Assembly: GCA_002426755.1 (NCBI GenBank)
Contig: DINI01000006.1
Coordinates: 200,498-229,817, forward strand
Direction of reading: 5' to 3'
Source of the DNA: Flavobacteriaceae bacterium UBA5544
GTDB lineage: Bacteria > Bacteroidota > Bacteroidia > Flavobacteriales > Flavobacteriaceae
DNA: 29,320 nt
Within the stretch, counting starts at the first letter, position 1. Every line of letters starts with the position of its first letter. A model generated the notes under the pieces. It saw nothing but the letters and a program-made list of their open reading frames with translations, was not told where the DNA came from and searched no databases. The translations under genes were made by a program, and so were the position numbers. This document shows, one piece after another, positions 1 to 8,419 of this stretch.

Positions 1-395
1 GTGATGACATAATTGATGTTATGCTCTTTGAGTTTTTTCAATAAATAATCGAACGTTTCCAGATATTCATTCTCCAAAAGGTTGCCTTCTGCATCACTGA
101 TTTGCGTGTCCCAAACATGGACTCGATACAAATCAAATCCCAAACGAGTGAAATGATACACATCATTGTCTATAGCTTGTTTGGGGTCAATGCCCATTTT
201 TTTTGCATTTCTGTAGGCGTGTGCAAACGGCACCGTATAATTGACACCAAACCCATGCACTTCTTCCTTGGTTTTTTCCCAACGCATGACACCGTTTTTG
301 TCAATGATGACGTTTCCTTTTGTCTTATTGTTTTGTGAAAATGAAATGCCAAAAGAACAAATCATCAATAGTAGTAGTGTTTTTTTTGCAATCAT
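1..395 (-). CDS. Secreted glycoside hydrolase, clan GH-A-like (partial, N-terminal part only)
   Basis: The first 131 codons of a gene that continues beyond position 1. An ATG at 395 opens a hydrophobic signal peptide of about 20 residues (M-I-A-K-K then Leu-rich, ending near S-F-S-Q). The mature start contains a segment reading HGFGVNYT, then HFTRLGFDLYRVHVWD and a helix-rich LLKKLKEHNINYVI. This pattern, a first barrel strand then a helix then F-D-x-Y-R-V-H, is typical of GH5/GH42-like TIM-barrel hydrolases of clan GH-A. The start lies 4 bp after the galT stop, so it is the last visible gene of the galactose operon and probably acts on a galactose-containing glycan outside the cytoplasm. The catalytic residues lie outside the window, so the family and substrate are unresolved. 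Confidence 0.68.
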   Translation of the reverse strand, partial: MIAKKTLLLLMICSFGISFSQNNKTKGNVIIDKNGVMRWEKTKEEVHGFGVNYTVPFAHAYRNAKKMGIDPKQAIDNDVYHFTRLGFDLYRVHVWDTQISDAEGNLLENEYLETFDYLLKKLKEHNINYVI

Positions 396-399
396 AAGT

Positions 400-1443
400 C
401 TATGCTTTATAAAGATTATCTGCCAAATGTTTTAACGTTTGAGCAGCGGATTCCGGCGTAATATCACGTTGTGGCGTGGCAAACAATTCATAACCGACCA
501 TGAATTTCTTAACTGTCGCACTACGTAACAAGGGCGGATAAAAACTCATGTGCCAATGCCAATGCTCGTTCTTTTTGCCGTTGCAAGGTGCTTGATGAAT
601 GCCGCTTGAATATGGAAAGGATGTATTGAAAAGTTTATCATAGACTTTTGTCAACACTGAAATGGCCTCTGCAAACAAAATGGTTTCTTCCTCCGACATT
701 GCCAAGACATCTTTTTGCGCCGACTTTGGAATAATCATCGCTTCGTAAGGCCAAATTGCCCAAAACGGCGTCAAGACTGCAAAGGCTCTGTTTTCAAAAA
801 TAATGCGCTCCTTGAGTTGCAGTTCTTGTTTTAAATAATCACTTAACAGAGTTTTTTGATGGGTTTCAAAATAACTCAATTGTTGGCGGTCTTTCTTGAT
901 GATTTCATTTGGTAAACTCGATTGGCTCCAAATCTGTCCATGAGGATGTGGATTGCTGCAGCCCATAATTGCGCCTTTATTTTCAAAAATCTGGATGTAT
1001 TCAATATTTTTTAGTTTGCTTAAATTCCTGAATTCATCTTGCCACGCATACACCACTTTTTGAATATCCCTAACGTTCATTTGCGCCAGGCTTTTGGAAT
1101 GGTCCGGACTGAAGCAAATCACTTTGCAAATGCCTTGTTCACTTTCGGCCTTAATCAAACCATTTTCAATTTTAAAAAATTTGGAATCATCTTGTAAGGC
1201 GGAAAAATCATTGGTAAACACAAAAACATCTTTATAATCTGGGTTGATTTCACCATTCGCCCGAACATTTCCAGCACAGAGATAACAGGTTTCATCGTAT
1301 GTTGGTCGAACATCTTTGACGCTTTCCTCCTCTTGCCCTTGCCAAGGACGTTTGGAGCGATGTGGCGACACCAACACCCATTCTCCAGTGAGACTGTTGA
1401 ACCGTTTGTGCGAAAAATTGTGGATATCTGAAGTTGTGTTCAT
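400..1443 (-). CDS. galT: Galactose-1-phosphate uridylyltransferase (UDP-glucose--hexose-1-phosphate uridylyltransferase)
   Basis: Swaps UMP between UDP-glucose and galactose-1-phosphate, the second committed step of the Leloir pathway, in the cytoplasm. The 347-residue length is normal for the family. The zinc site Cys53-x-x-Cys56 (CYLCAGN) and His115 are visible, as is the active-site motif NPHPHGQIW at 165-172, where His168 corresponds to the uridylylated nucleophile His166 of the E. coli enzyme. A C-terminal HWHWHMSFYPP block is also diagnostic. The gene starts 11 bp after galK and its stop is 4 bp before the next start, so it belongs to the operon. Nothing looks damaged. Confidence 0.97.
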   Translation of the reverse strand: MNTTSDIHNFSHKRFNSLTGEWVLVSPHRSKRPWQGQEEESVKDVRPTYDETCYLCAGNVRANGEINPDYKDVFVFTNDFSALQDDSKFFKIENGLIKAESEQGICKVICFSPDHSKSLAQMNVRDIQKVVYAWQDEFRNLSKLKNIEYIQIFENKGAIMGCSNPHPHGQIWSQSSLPNEIIKKDRQQLSYFETHQKTLLSDYLKQELQLKERIIFENRAFAVLTPFWAIWPYEAMIIPKSAQKDVLAMSEEETILFAEAISVLTKVYDKLFNTSFPYSSGIHQAPCNGKKNEHWHWHMSFYPPLLRSATVKKFMVGYELFATPQRDITPESAAQTLKHLADNLYKA

Positions 1444-1454
1444 GCTATTAATTT

Positions 1455-2600
1455 TTAAATGAGATGTGTGCCCTGCGACAATTTAATTTTATAAATGGAG
1501 CAATGCTTTCCGTATTTTTTATAGTATTTTTCTGAAATATCATCAGCGTAAACTTCCATGTCATCTTGATGCACAATATTGATGGTACAACCTCCAAAAC
1601 CACCTCCCATCATTCGGGCTCCAATAACTTTTGGGTGGGTTTTGGCTTGTTCCACTAAAAAATCCAATTCGGGGCAACTGATTTTAAATTGGTGTTGTGC
1701 GCCATAGTGTGCATCAAACAACAACTGACCCAATTCGTTCAATTTATGATGCTCGATGGCTTTGCCTGCCTTCAAAACACGTTCGTTTTCCTGAAGAATG
1801 TAAAGTGCTTTTTGATATTCGACTGGGGTTATTTGAGATTCAATCTGTTTTAAATCCTCTTCGGAAGCGTCTCTTAAAAAATCGACTTTTAGCAATCTCG
1901 CAACCTTTTCGCAGACATTACGTCTGTCATTATATTCGGCATCAACAAGGTTGTGGCTCACATTGGTGTTAATCAACATAATGCCATATTCCTTAAAATC
2001 GATATGATATGGAATGGCCTCCTGTGTTCTGCAGTCCAATAACAATGCATGATTTTCTTTCCCAAACATACTCGCATATTGGTCCATAATCCCACAACGA
2101 ACACCAACATAATTGTGTTCTGCCTTCTGCGAAATCAGAATCATCTCGTGTTTGGTAAGATTCAAATTGAACAACTCATTCAATCCAAAAACAATGCTGT
2201 TTTCCAACGCCGCAGACGAAGACAAACCTGCGCCTTTTGGAATATCTCCAGCAAAAACAACATTAAAAGGTTCTAGTTTGATGCCTTTTTTCTGAATTTC
2301 AGCAACAACACCAATCACATAATTTCTCCAATTACCGTTTGGAATTGGCTGAATGTCCTCGAATAAAAATTCATATTCTTCCTGCGCGTCCAAGGCAAAA
2401 GCGGTACAAATGGAAGCACTACTTTTCCCAATGGCAGCGATAATTCCTTTATTAATGGCCGCTGGAAACACAAAACCTTCGTTATAATCGGTATGTTCAC
2501 CAATCAAATTGATGCGTCCTGGCGAACTGATGATTACGGGTTTTGATTCAAATTTTTGCTTGAACGTGTCCGTTACTTTTTCTATTAATGCTTCATTCAT
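1455..2600 (-). CDS. galK: Galactokinase
   Basis: Phosphorylates alpha-D-galactose with ATP to galactose-1-phosphate in the cytoplasm. It is a GHMP-family kinase of 381 residues, the usual length. The galactokinase signature PGRINLIGEHTDYNEG is at about 27-42, the ATP-binding glycine/serine loop PKGAGLSSSAALE at 121-133, the catalytic-base region CGIMDQ with Asp173, and the third GHMP motif MGGGFGGC at 331-338. It lies 32 bp downstream of galM and 11 bp upstream of galT, consistent with one transcript. Confidence 0.97.
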   Translation of the reverse strand: MNEALIEKVTDTFKQKFESKPVIISSPGRINLIGEHTDYNEGFVFPAAINKGIIAAIGKSSASICTAFALDAQEEYEFLFEDIQPIPNGNWRNYVIGVVAEIQKKGIKLEPFNVVFAGDIPKGAGLSSSAALENSIVFGLNELFNLNLTKHEMILISQKAEHNYVGVRCGIMDQYASMFGKENHALLLDCRTQEAIPYHIDFKEYGIMLINTNVSHNLVDAEYNDRRNVCEKVARLLKVDFLRDASEEDLKQIESQITPVEYQKALYILQENERVLKAGKAIEHHKLNELGQLLFDAHYGAQHQFKISCPELDFLVEQAKTHPKVIGARMMGGGFGGCTINIVHQDDMEVYADDISEKYYKKYGKHCSIYKIKLSQGTHLI

Positions 2601-2632
2601 ATACTTCTGTCATTCAGAATCGTTACGTTTAT

Positions 2633-3520
2633 TTAACGAATGTTGATGGTCCATTTGACCCCAAACAATTCTTGAGGATGCAATGTTTTCAGTCCGCGAT
2701 TGTCGTTGAAATTATTTGCTGAACCGGTTTGAGGCTCTATGGCGATGGTTTTTCGGTTTGGTGGAATGTATAATTGAAGGAAATTATCATCCGTTGAAAA
2801 TGAAAAATCCATTGTGTACTCTGGTGTCTTAAAAGTCAACTCCTTTTTGTTCAGCATAAAACAATCATCCAATTGCATATCGTCTATCTGAATTTCTTTT
2901 GGGAACTCCATGAGTTCTTCGTGCGTTGGAATTTTCTGGTCATTCACCAAAATTTTCTTGTTGCAATCGATAGTCAAAAAACTGTTTTTGAGATTGCTCG
3001 ATACAAAATACGGATGCCAACCGACCGTAAATGGAAATGAAAAATCATCGGTATTTTTGACCTCAACTATCAATTCAATTGATTTCGACTTTATGATATA
3101 CGATAAGGTCATAAGATATTTAAAGGGAAATCCCAAAGGTTCGCCTTTTTCAATATAGCGAATGTGAACAATGGCGTCATTCTTAAAAGCCGCATAGTGC
3201 ACAACGTCAAACTTTTTGTTGTACACCAATCCGTGGATGGCATTGTTCTCTTCGGGTTTGTTGATGGGCAACTGATAGGACTTATTATTGAATAAATAAG
3301 CACCATTCTCAATACGGTTTGCGAAAGGGAACAAAATTGCAGAAGCGTACGATTCTTCATAAGGCAACGTTTCCTTACTGGAAATAATGGTTTTGTTATC
3401 CATGACCAATTCCTGCAAACTGCCACCCAAATTCAAATCGATTTTGGCATATACCATATCTGATTGCATTACTTCAATATAATTGGAGCCCTTGCGTTTT
3501 ATGTGCTTAACTTCGAACAT
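2633..3520 (-). CDS. galM: Aldose 1-epimerase (galactose mutarotase) family protein
   Basis: Interconverts the alpha and beta anomers of galactose, supplying the alpha form to GalK. The 295 residues contain the family hallmarks FPFANRIENG (64-73), NNAIHGLVY with His96, VGWHPYF with His169, and IAIEPQTGSANN with Glu262. These match the catalytic His/His/Glu set known for GalM. I see no obvious signal peptide, so it is probably cytoplasmic, unlike some Bacteroidota mutarotases. The start is 3 bp after the regulator stop, so the two genes are transcribed together and probably translationally coupled. Divergent epimerases such as glucose-6-phosphate 1-epimerase share the fold, but the gal context supports galactose. 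Confidence 0.92.
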   Translation of the reverse strand: MFEVKHIKRKGSNYIEVMQSDMVYAKIDLNLGGSLQELVMDNKTIISSKETLPYEESYASAILFPFANRIENGAYLFNNKSYQLPINKPEENNAIHGLVYNKKFDVVHYAAFKNDAIVHIRYIEKGEPLGFPFKYLMTLSYIIKSKSIELIVEVKNTDDFSFPFTVGWHPYFVSSNLKNSFLTIDCNKKILVNDQKIPTHEELMEFPKEIQIDDMQLDDCFMLNKKELTFKTPEYTMDFSFSTDDNFLQLYIPPNRKTIAIEPQTGSANNFNDNRGLKTLHPQELFGVKWTINIR

Positions 3521-3523
3521 TTT

Positions 3524-4522
3524 CTACAGTGAATTTCTAATAATCAAAGAATTTGGGTTTTCAATTTTCACGAATTCCTTATTGCGAATCATTTCTGCCA
3601 GACGTTTTCCCATAGCGTTAAAGTCGGTCGAAATGGTCGTGATGCCACCTTCCACAATTTCTTTCATCATGGTGTCGTTATAGGAAATCACACCCACATC
3701 TCTGCCCAAAACCAATTGCTGGTCCCGTAATTTTTTAATCAAAAAAATCAAGCTTTGGTCATCCAAAATCAAATAGACTTCGCCCTTTTTCAATTCCCTG
3801 TTGGTTAAGGAATCAATGACTTCATATGCGAATTTTGTATGCTTTCGATATTTTTGAAACCCGTTCAACATCCCAATAGGTTGCTTCTTTTCAGGAAACA
3901 ACAGCACCACTTTTTCATAGTTTTTGATTAAGGAATGAGCCGAAATCAGACTATTGAAAATATCTTTTTCAAAATTTTGGTAAATGGCTGGATATTGAGA
4001 TAATTCGGCATTCGTTTGGTCCAAAATATAGACTTTATCACTTGGCAATTTTTCAATAATCGTTGCGGTATGCTTGAGATTGGCAGGCATAATCACATAA
4101 TAATTATAATCGCCAATATTGTCATAAATGAGTTTGCGGAACATGTCTTCATTAAAATGATGAAAGTAAATATCCACCTGAATGTTGTCATCCAATTCAT
4201 TGATAAACGACGTGTACAAATCCTCCTTAAAAGCATTCAATTCATCAAACAAGAGGAATATTTTTTGCGCCACATTGATATGTTCGCTCTTGACGTAATA
4301 GCCCTTTCCAGCCACAGATTCGACAATACCTCTGGTTTTCAACTCGTTGAATGCCATCAAAACCGTATCACGCGACAATGAAAAAGTGTCCCTGATATGA
4401 TTGACCGACGGGAGTGCATCTCCTTTTTTAATCATACCGCTTGTGAGCCCATCTTCAATGGACTGTACAATTTGCTTGTATTTTGGAATCCCCAATTGCT
4501 TTTTAACAGAAATTAAACTCAT
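3524..4522 (-). CDS. GntR-family transcriptional regulator with LacI-type effector domain
   Basis: Likely the local regulator of galactose genes. Residues about 12-80 form a GntR winged helix-turn-helix (PKYKQIVQSI, then DALPSVNHIRDTFSLSRDTV, then GIVESVAGKGYYV). The remaining 250 residues resemble a periplasmic-binding-protein/LacI sugar sensor, ending in GRDVGVISYND and GITTISTDFNAMG. This GntR-DNA-binding plus LacI-sensor layout is known from AraR of Bacillus and from Bacteroidota sugar regulators. The chosen ATG at 4522 fits the normal short lead before the first helix. It is the first gene of the operon and faces the GH2 gene across an 84-bp spacer. I infer that galactose or a derivative is the ligand. 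Confidence 0.9.
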   Translation of the reverse strand: MSLISVKKQLGIPKYKQIVQSIEDGLTSGMIKKGDALPSVNHIRDTFSLSRDTVLMAFNELKTRGIVESVAGKGYYVKSEHINVAQKIFLLFDELNAFKEDLYTSFINELDDNIQVDIYFHHFNEDMFRKLIYDNIGDYNYYVIMPANLKHTATIIEKLPSDKVYILDQTNAELSQYPAIYQNFEKDIFNSLISAHSLIKNYEKVVLLFPEKKQPIGMLNGFQKYRKHTKFAYEVIDSLTNRELKKGEVYLILDDQSLIFLIKKLRDQQLVLGRDVGVISYNDTMMKEIVEGGITTISTDFNAMGKRLAEMIRNKEFVKIENPNSLIIRNSL

Positions 4523-4541
4523 GATGCAAATATAAAATAAA

Positions 4542-4558
4542 ACTGGTAGGTACTGGTA
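4542..4558. promoter_or_regulatory. Candidate operator for the GntR/LacI-type regulator in the divergent spacer
   Basis: The heptamer ACTGGTA occurs twice (4542-4548 and 4552-4558), 10 bp apart, one helical turn. Positions 4542-4557 are also partly dyad-symmetric as AC-nn-GTA-nn-TAC-nn-GT (10 of 16 positions), which fits the GT...AC core of GntR operators. It is the only such motif in the 84-bp spacer between the regulator and the GH2 gene. Binding is inferred. Confidence 0.5.
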
Positions 4559-4606
4559 TGGTTTTTAAAAAATTTATAGTATTTTTACTGAAAATAAATT
4601 TCCATC

Positions 4607-7042
4607 ATGACTAAATCTGTCTTTGTTCTGTTTTTTGTTTCGTTAGTTGTTAATGGGTCATTGTGCGCCCAAGAAAGAACCGTCCAAACTCTTAAAGACC
4701 ATTGGAAATTCACAAAAGGCAATCCTAAAAATGCGTCACAATCGGATTTTGATGATTCAAAATGGGAAGATGTGACAGTTCCTCACGATTGGGCGATTTA
4801 TGGCACATTTGATAAGGAAGTGGACAAACAAACCACAGCCATCACCCAAAATGGTGAGCAAGTAGCGACAGAAAAAACGGGCAGAACTGGCGCTTTGCCG
4901 TACATCGGTGAAGCTTGGTATCGCACCACTTTTTCAGTACCTAATTTTGATGGCAATAAAAAAGTGCTCATTCTTTTTGAAGGCGCCATGAGCGAACCCG
5001 AAGTGTTTATCAACGGAAAAAAAGTAGGGGAATGGAAATATGGGTATGCCTATTTTTATTTTGACATTACTGAATATCTTAATAATACAGATAACAATAC
5101 CTTGGCCGTAAAGTTGACCAACAAAGGTCTGTCCTCTCGATGGTATCCTGGAGCGGGTCTGTACAGAAATGTAAGTATCATTACAAAGAACAAACAAAGC
5201 ATTGACCAATGGGGAACTTTTATCACCACGCCATTCATCACTCCTGAAGTTGCGAAAGTCAATATCAAAACAAAAGTATCGGGGGAAAATTTGAGATTCG
5301 TCACTGAAATCTTGGACGCTGACGGTTTCAATATCAATACAGACACTACAGACAAAATGTTTGGCAATCAATTTGAACAAAACATTGCTGTAAAAAACCC
5401 AAAACTTTGGAGTCCGGAGACACCGTACTTGTATACAGCCGTTTCAAAATTATATTCTGGAGATACTTTGAAGGATGAAGTAAGGACTAAATTTGGAATC
5501 AGAGAGATAAAGTATGATGCCAAGACAGGTTTCAGCCTCAATGGCGAAGTCCGGAAATTTAAAGGTGTTTGCTTGCACCACGATTTGGGTCCTTTGGGAA
5601 CTGCGGTAAACATTTCGGCATTGAGACGACAGTTGACCATACTAAAAGACATGGGCTGCAACGCCATCCGAAGTTCGCATAATATGCCATCACTTGAGCA
5701 GTTGGAACTTTGTGATGAAATGGGGTTTATGTTTTTGGCCGAAAGTTTTGATGAATGGGCAAAGCCGAAAGTACAAAATGGTTACAATCTTTATTTTGAA
5801 GATTACGCCGAAAAAGATGTGATAAACTTGGTACACGCCACCCGAAATCATCCGTCCATTGTCATGTGGAGCGCTGGTAATGAGGTGCCAGACCAATGGG
5901 GAAATGAAGGTGTGAAACGAGCCAAATGGTTACAGGATATTTTCCATCGTGAAGACCCAACACGTCCCGTGACTGTTGGCATGGACCAAGTAAAAGCCGT
6001 GATGGAATCAGGATTTGGAGCTTTATTGGATGTGCCTGGACTGAATTATCGTGTCCATCTATATGAAGAAGCATTTGAAAAATTTCCACAAGGTTATATT
6101 TTAGGTTCCGAAACTGCTTCCACCGTGAGTTCTCGTGGTATTTATAAATTCCCCGTGGAGAAAGCCAGCATGAAAACTTATGATGATTTTCAATCGTCAT
6201 CCTATGATTTGGAATATTGCAGTTGGTCCAATTTACCTGATGATGATTTTGTGTTGCAGGATGACAAACCTTGGGTCATTGGCGAATTTGTTTGGACTGG
6301 TTTTGATTATCTCGGCGAACCCACACCTTATGATGAAGCTTGGCCATCGAGAAGTTCCTATTTTGGGATGATAGATTTGGCTGGAATCCCTAAAGACCGA
6401 TACTATTTATATCGCAGCCGATGGAATACAGACGATGAGACTTTGCATATTCTTCCGCATTGGAATTGGGAAGGTCGTGAAGGAGAAACCACGCCTGTTT
6501 TTGTGTATACCAATTATGATAGTGCCGAATTATTCCTGAACGGAAAAAGTCTGGGTATCCAAAGGAAAACCAAGGACACACCACAAAACAGATATCGATT
6601 GATGTGGATGGATGTCAAATACGAACCTGGAACCTTAAAAGTGGTTGCACTTGATAAAAATGGAAAAGCCATTTCAGAAAAGGAAGTAAAAACCGCAGGA
6701 AAACCACATCAATTGATTCTTGACCCAGATGTAAAAACCCTGAAAGCGAATGGTGAAGATTTAGCCTTCGTGACCGTTTCTGTGGTGGATAAAGATGGGA
6801 ATCCGTGCCCTACAGCAACCAATCAATTAAATTTTAAAGTAAAAGGCAAAGGTTCTTTTAGAGCGGCTTGCAATGGTGACGCAACGTCTCTTGAGCTATT
6901 TCATTTACCAACCATGAAATTATTCAGCGGGAAATTGGTTGTCATCGTTCAATCCTCAACGGAAGGAGGAGATATTGAATTAAATATTACAGGCAAAGGA
7001 TTAAAAACAGGTACTGTGACATTGAAGTCCCTGAAATTGTAA
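4607..7042 (+). CDS. Secreted GH2-family beta-galactosidase
   Basis: Hydrolyses terminal beta-galactosides, or a related GH2 substrate, outside the cytoplasm. Residues 1-21 are a signal peptide (hydrophobic, ending SLCAQE); I see no clean lipobox. Then come the sugar-binding jelly-roll (about 24-190, with PHDWAIYG and GWYPGAGLYRNV-like features), an Ig-like domain, and the TIM barrel with the acid/base in MWSAGNE (Glu426) and the nucleophile in IGEFVWTGFDYLGEP (Glu560). C-terminal domains follow: a DUF4982-type module containing PHWNWEG and a final Ig-like GH2 domain. At 811 residues it matches the DUF4982 beta-galactosidase group. It is divergent from the gal operon, which supports galactoside as substrate. 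Some homologues act on other sugars, so galactosidase is the best call rather than proven. Confidence 0.92.
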   Translation: MTKSVFVLFFVSLVVNGSLCAQERTVQTLKDHWKFTKGNPKNASQSDFDDSKWEDVTVPHDWAIYGTFDKEVDKQTTAITQNGEQVATEKTGRTGALPYIGEAWYRTTFSVPNFDGNKKVLILFEGAMSEPEVFINGKKVGEWKYGYAYFYFDITEYLNNTDNNTLAVKLTNKGLSSRWYPGAGLYRNVSIITKNKQSIDQWGTFITTPFITPEVAKVNIKTKVSGENLRFVTEILDADGFNINTDTTDKMFGNQFEQNIAVKNPKLWSPETPYLYTAVSKLYSGDTLKDEVRTKFGIREIKYDAKTGFSLNGEVRKFKGVCLHHDLGPLGTAVNISALRRQLTILKDMGCNAIRSSHNMPSLEQLELCDEMGFMFLAESFDEWAKPKVQNGYNLYFEDYAEKDVINLVHATRNHPSIVMWSAGNEVPDQWGNEGVKRAKWLQDIFHREDPTRPVTVGMDQVKAVMESGFGALLDVPGLNYRVHLYEEAFEKFPQGYILGSETASTVSSRGIYKFPVEKASMKTYDDFQSSSYDLEYCSWSNLPDDDFVLQDDKPWVIGEFVWTGFDYLGEPTPYDEAWPSRSSYFGMIDLAGIPKDRYYLYRSRWNTDDETLHILPHWNWEGREGETTPVFVYTNYDSAELFLNGKSLGIQRKTKDTPQNRYRLMWMDVKYEPGTLKVVALDKNGKAISEKEVKTAGKPHQLILDPDVKTLKANGEDLAFVTVSVVDKDGNPCPTATNQLNFKVKGKGSFRAACNGDATSLELFHLPTMKLFSGKLVVIVQSSTEGGDIELNITGKGLKTGTVTLKSLKL

Positions 7043-7047
7043 AAGAC

Positions 7048-8031
7048 CTAATTCAATTTCTTTTTCAACATACATAAAACGCCCAATTCCTCACGGGATA
7101 GATTCTCATTCTTTTTTAGAAGACGATTGACTTCATTTTGAAAATAGTTGATTGTTTTTCCATCGATATACTCTTCAATAATTCTTGGGTCGATGTAAGA
7201 ACCACGAGCTACGGAAGGTGTATTTCCTAAATGTTCACTCACTTTCACAACAGCATCCCGAATGTTTTTGTCCAATGCTTTTTGGTCCTTTTCTTCCAGT
7301 GCTCCTATTTCGTCCAAAGCCATAGCGGCTATGACTGTACCTGCCCAAGTTCTGAAGTCTTTTGCTGAAAATTCCTCTCCCATGACTTCCCGAATGTACT
7401 CATTGAGATGTTCACTTTTTACATCTTGTCTATGCCCTTCTTCATCAATGAACTTAAATATTTCATAACCCGGCAAATCATCAATTTCTTGAACAATTCG
7501 GGCCAATTTTTTATCAACAACATGACGTTCCTGCTCTTTCCCAGATTTTCCAATGTAATTAAAAATCAATTCATCACCGTCTATCTGCATATGTTTGCTG
7601 CGCATGGTGGTCAATCCATAACTATGATTTTCCTTGGAATAGCGGTCACTACCAGGTCTAAAATAAGCAGCTTCAAGCAAACGAACCATACATGCCAAAA
7701 CTTTCTCTCGTCCCAAAGTGCGCTTGCGAAGATGTTGGCCTGTCACACGTCGCATATGCTCCAATTGTTCTGCAAAATGTAGAATGCGGTCAAATTTTTG
7801 TTGGTCTTGCTGCTCTCTAAATTTTGGATTATAAATGTATTGCTTACGGCCTTTATCATCCCGTCCGGTCACCAAAATTTTAGCACTTTTCTTGGAATCA
7901 ATCTCAACATCCGTCCACGCTGGTGGAATCACCAACGATTTGAACCAATCCTTTAACTTTTCATCTGTGATGGTTTGGTTGGATTTGTCCACATATCGAA
8001 ATCCCTTTCCATGCCTTTTCCTGTAATACAT
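7048..8031 (-). CDS. DNA topoisomerase IB (bacterial, poxvirus-like)
   Basis: Relaxes supercoiled DNA through a 3'-phosphotyrosine intermediate. The 327 residues show the bacterial/poxvirus topo IB layout: an N-terminal domain with IPPAWTDVEI and GRDDKGRKQYIYN, a catalytic region with YFRPGSDRY (Arg125), ENHSYGLTTMRSKH, KDFRTWAGT (Arg227), and the nucleophile in ARGSYIDP (Tyr279). Asn270 sits nine residues before the tyrosine, as in the Deinococcus enzyme, where Asn replaces the usual His. It faces GH2 tail to tail with 5 bp between stops and seems to be a single-gene unit. Its role in bacteria is accessory and often unclear. Confidence 0.93.
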   Translation of the reverse strand: MYYRKRHGKGFRYVDKSNQTITDEKLKDWFKSLVIPPAWTDVEIDSKKSAKILVTGRDDKGRKQYIYNPKFREQQDQQKFDRILHFAEQLEHMRRVTGQHLRKRTLGREKVLACMVRLLEAAYFRPGSDRYSKENHSYGLTTMRSKHMQIDGDELIFNYIGKSGKEQERHVVDKKLARIVQEIDDLPGYEIFKFIDEEGHRQDVKSEHLNEYIREVMGEEFSAKDFRTWAGTVIAAMALDEIGALEEKDQKALDKNIRDAVVKVSEHLGNTPSVARGSYIDPRIIEEYIDGKTINYFQNEVNRLLKKNENLSREELGVLCMLKKKLN

Positions 8032-8139
8032 GAGCTATTTTTAGAGGAACTAATTTAAAACAAATTAAAAATGGAAAAGCAACAATTGTTAACTCAAAAG
8101 GAAAGAAGACTATCTTGTTTAACTTGAAAAATTTGTCAT

Positions 8140-8171
8140 AAAAAAAGCCTCAACATACATTGAAGCTTTTC
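8140..8171 (-). terminator. Rho-independent terminator after tRNA-Leu
   Basis: Read on the minus strand, AAGCTTCAA, a 6-nt loop and TTGAGGCTT form a stem with one G-T pair, followed by seven T residues. It starts a few bases after the tRNA 3' end. Confidence 0.8.
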
Positions 8172-8177
8172 TGTCAG

Positions 8178-8259
8178 TACAGGCGGGGAGACTCGAACTC
8201 CCACACCTCGCGGCACTAGATCCTAAGTCTAGCGTGTCTACCAATTCCACCACGCCTGC
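8178..8259 (-). tRNA. tRNA-Leu (anticodon TAG)
   Basis: On the minus strand the acceptor arms GCAGGCG and CGCCTGT pair (G1-T72 wobble), the D arm reads TGGTAGACA, and the anticodon stem CTAGA/TCTAG encloses the loop CTTAGGA, giving anticodon TAG. A long variable arm (TGCCGCGAGGTGT) marks a class II tRNA, and the T arm contains GGGAGTTCGAGTCTCCC. CCA is not encoded. It stands alone, flanked by its own promoter and terminator, in the 388-bp gap between the topoisomerase and dipeptidase genes. Confidence 0.96.
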
Positions 8260-8266
8260 AACTTAT

Positions 8267-8287
8267 ATTCCGAAAAGGTATCGGAAT
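8267..8287 (-). other. Hairpin in the tRNA-Leu 5' leader
   Basis: A perfect 7-bp inverted repeat ATTCCGA / TCGGAAT with a 7-nt loop lies between the predicted transcription start and the tRNA. It would form at the very 5' end of the precursor and would be removed by RNase P. Confidence 0.45.
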
Positions 8288-8294
8288 TGGGATG

Positions 8295-8324
8295 CAAATA
8301 TAAACAATACTTTGAATATTCAAA
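8295..8324 (-). promoter_or_regulatory. Bacteroidota-type promoter for tRNA-Leu
   Basis: On the minus strand TTTG (8321-8324), an 18-nt spacer and TATATTTG (8295-8302) match the flavobacterial -33 TTTG / -7 TAnnTTTG consensus. The predicted start near 8288 is about 29 nt before the tRNA. Confidence 0.7.
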
Positions 8325-8359
8325 TAGCTTCTTTACTAAAATGTTCCTCCCAATTTTTG

Positions 8360-8367
8360 TACTTTTG
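8360..8367 (+). promoter_or_regulatory. Possible -7 element for the M20 dipeptidase
   Basis: TACTTTTG matches TAnnTTTG exactly, 52 bp before the start codon. No TTTG sits at the expected upstream distance, so this is a weak call. Confidence 0.35.
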
Positions 8368-8419
8368 AAGAAATCGAAAGCATATTCACTCCTTTTCGGA
8401 AATTAACACACAATTATTC

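Noticed and set aside
4016..4381. 121-codon open frame on the plus strand
   Set aside because: Antisense to the regulator gene; no recognisable domain.
4934..5380. 148-codon open frame on the minus strand
   Set aside because: Antisense to the clearly coding GH2 gene and without any family resemblance.
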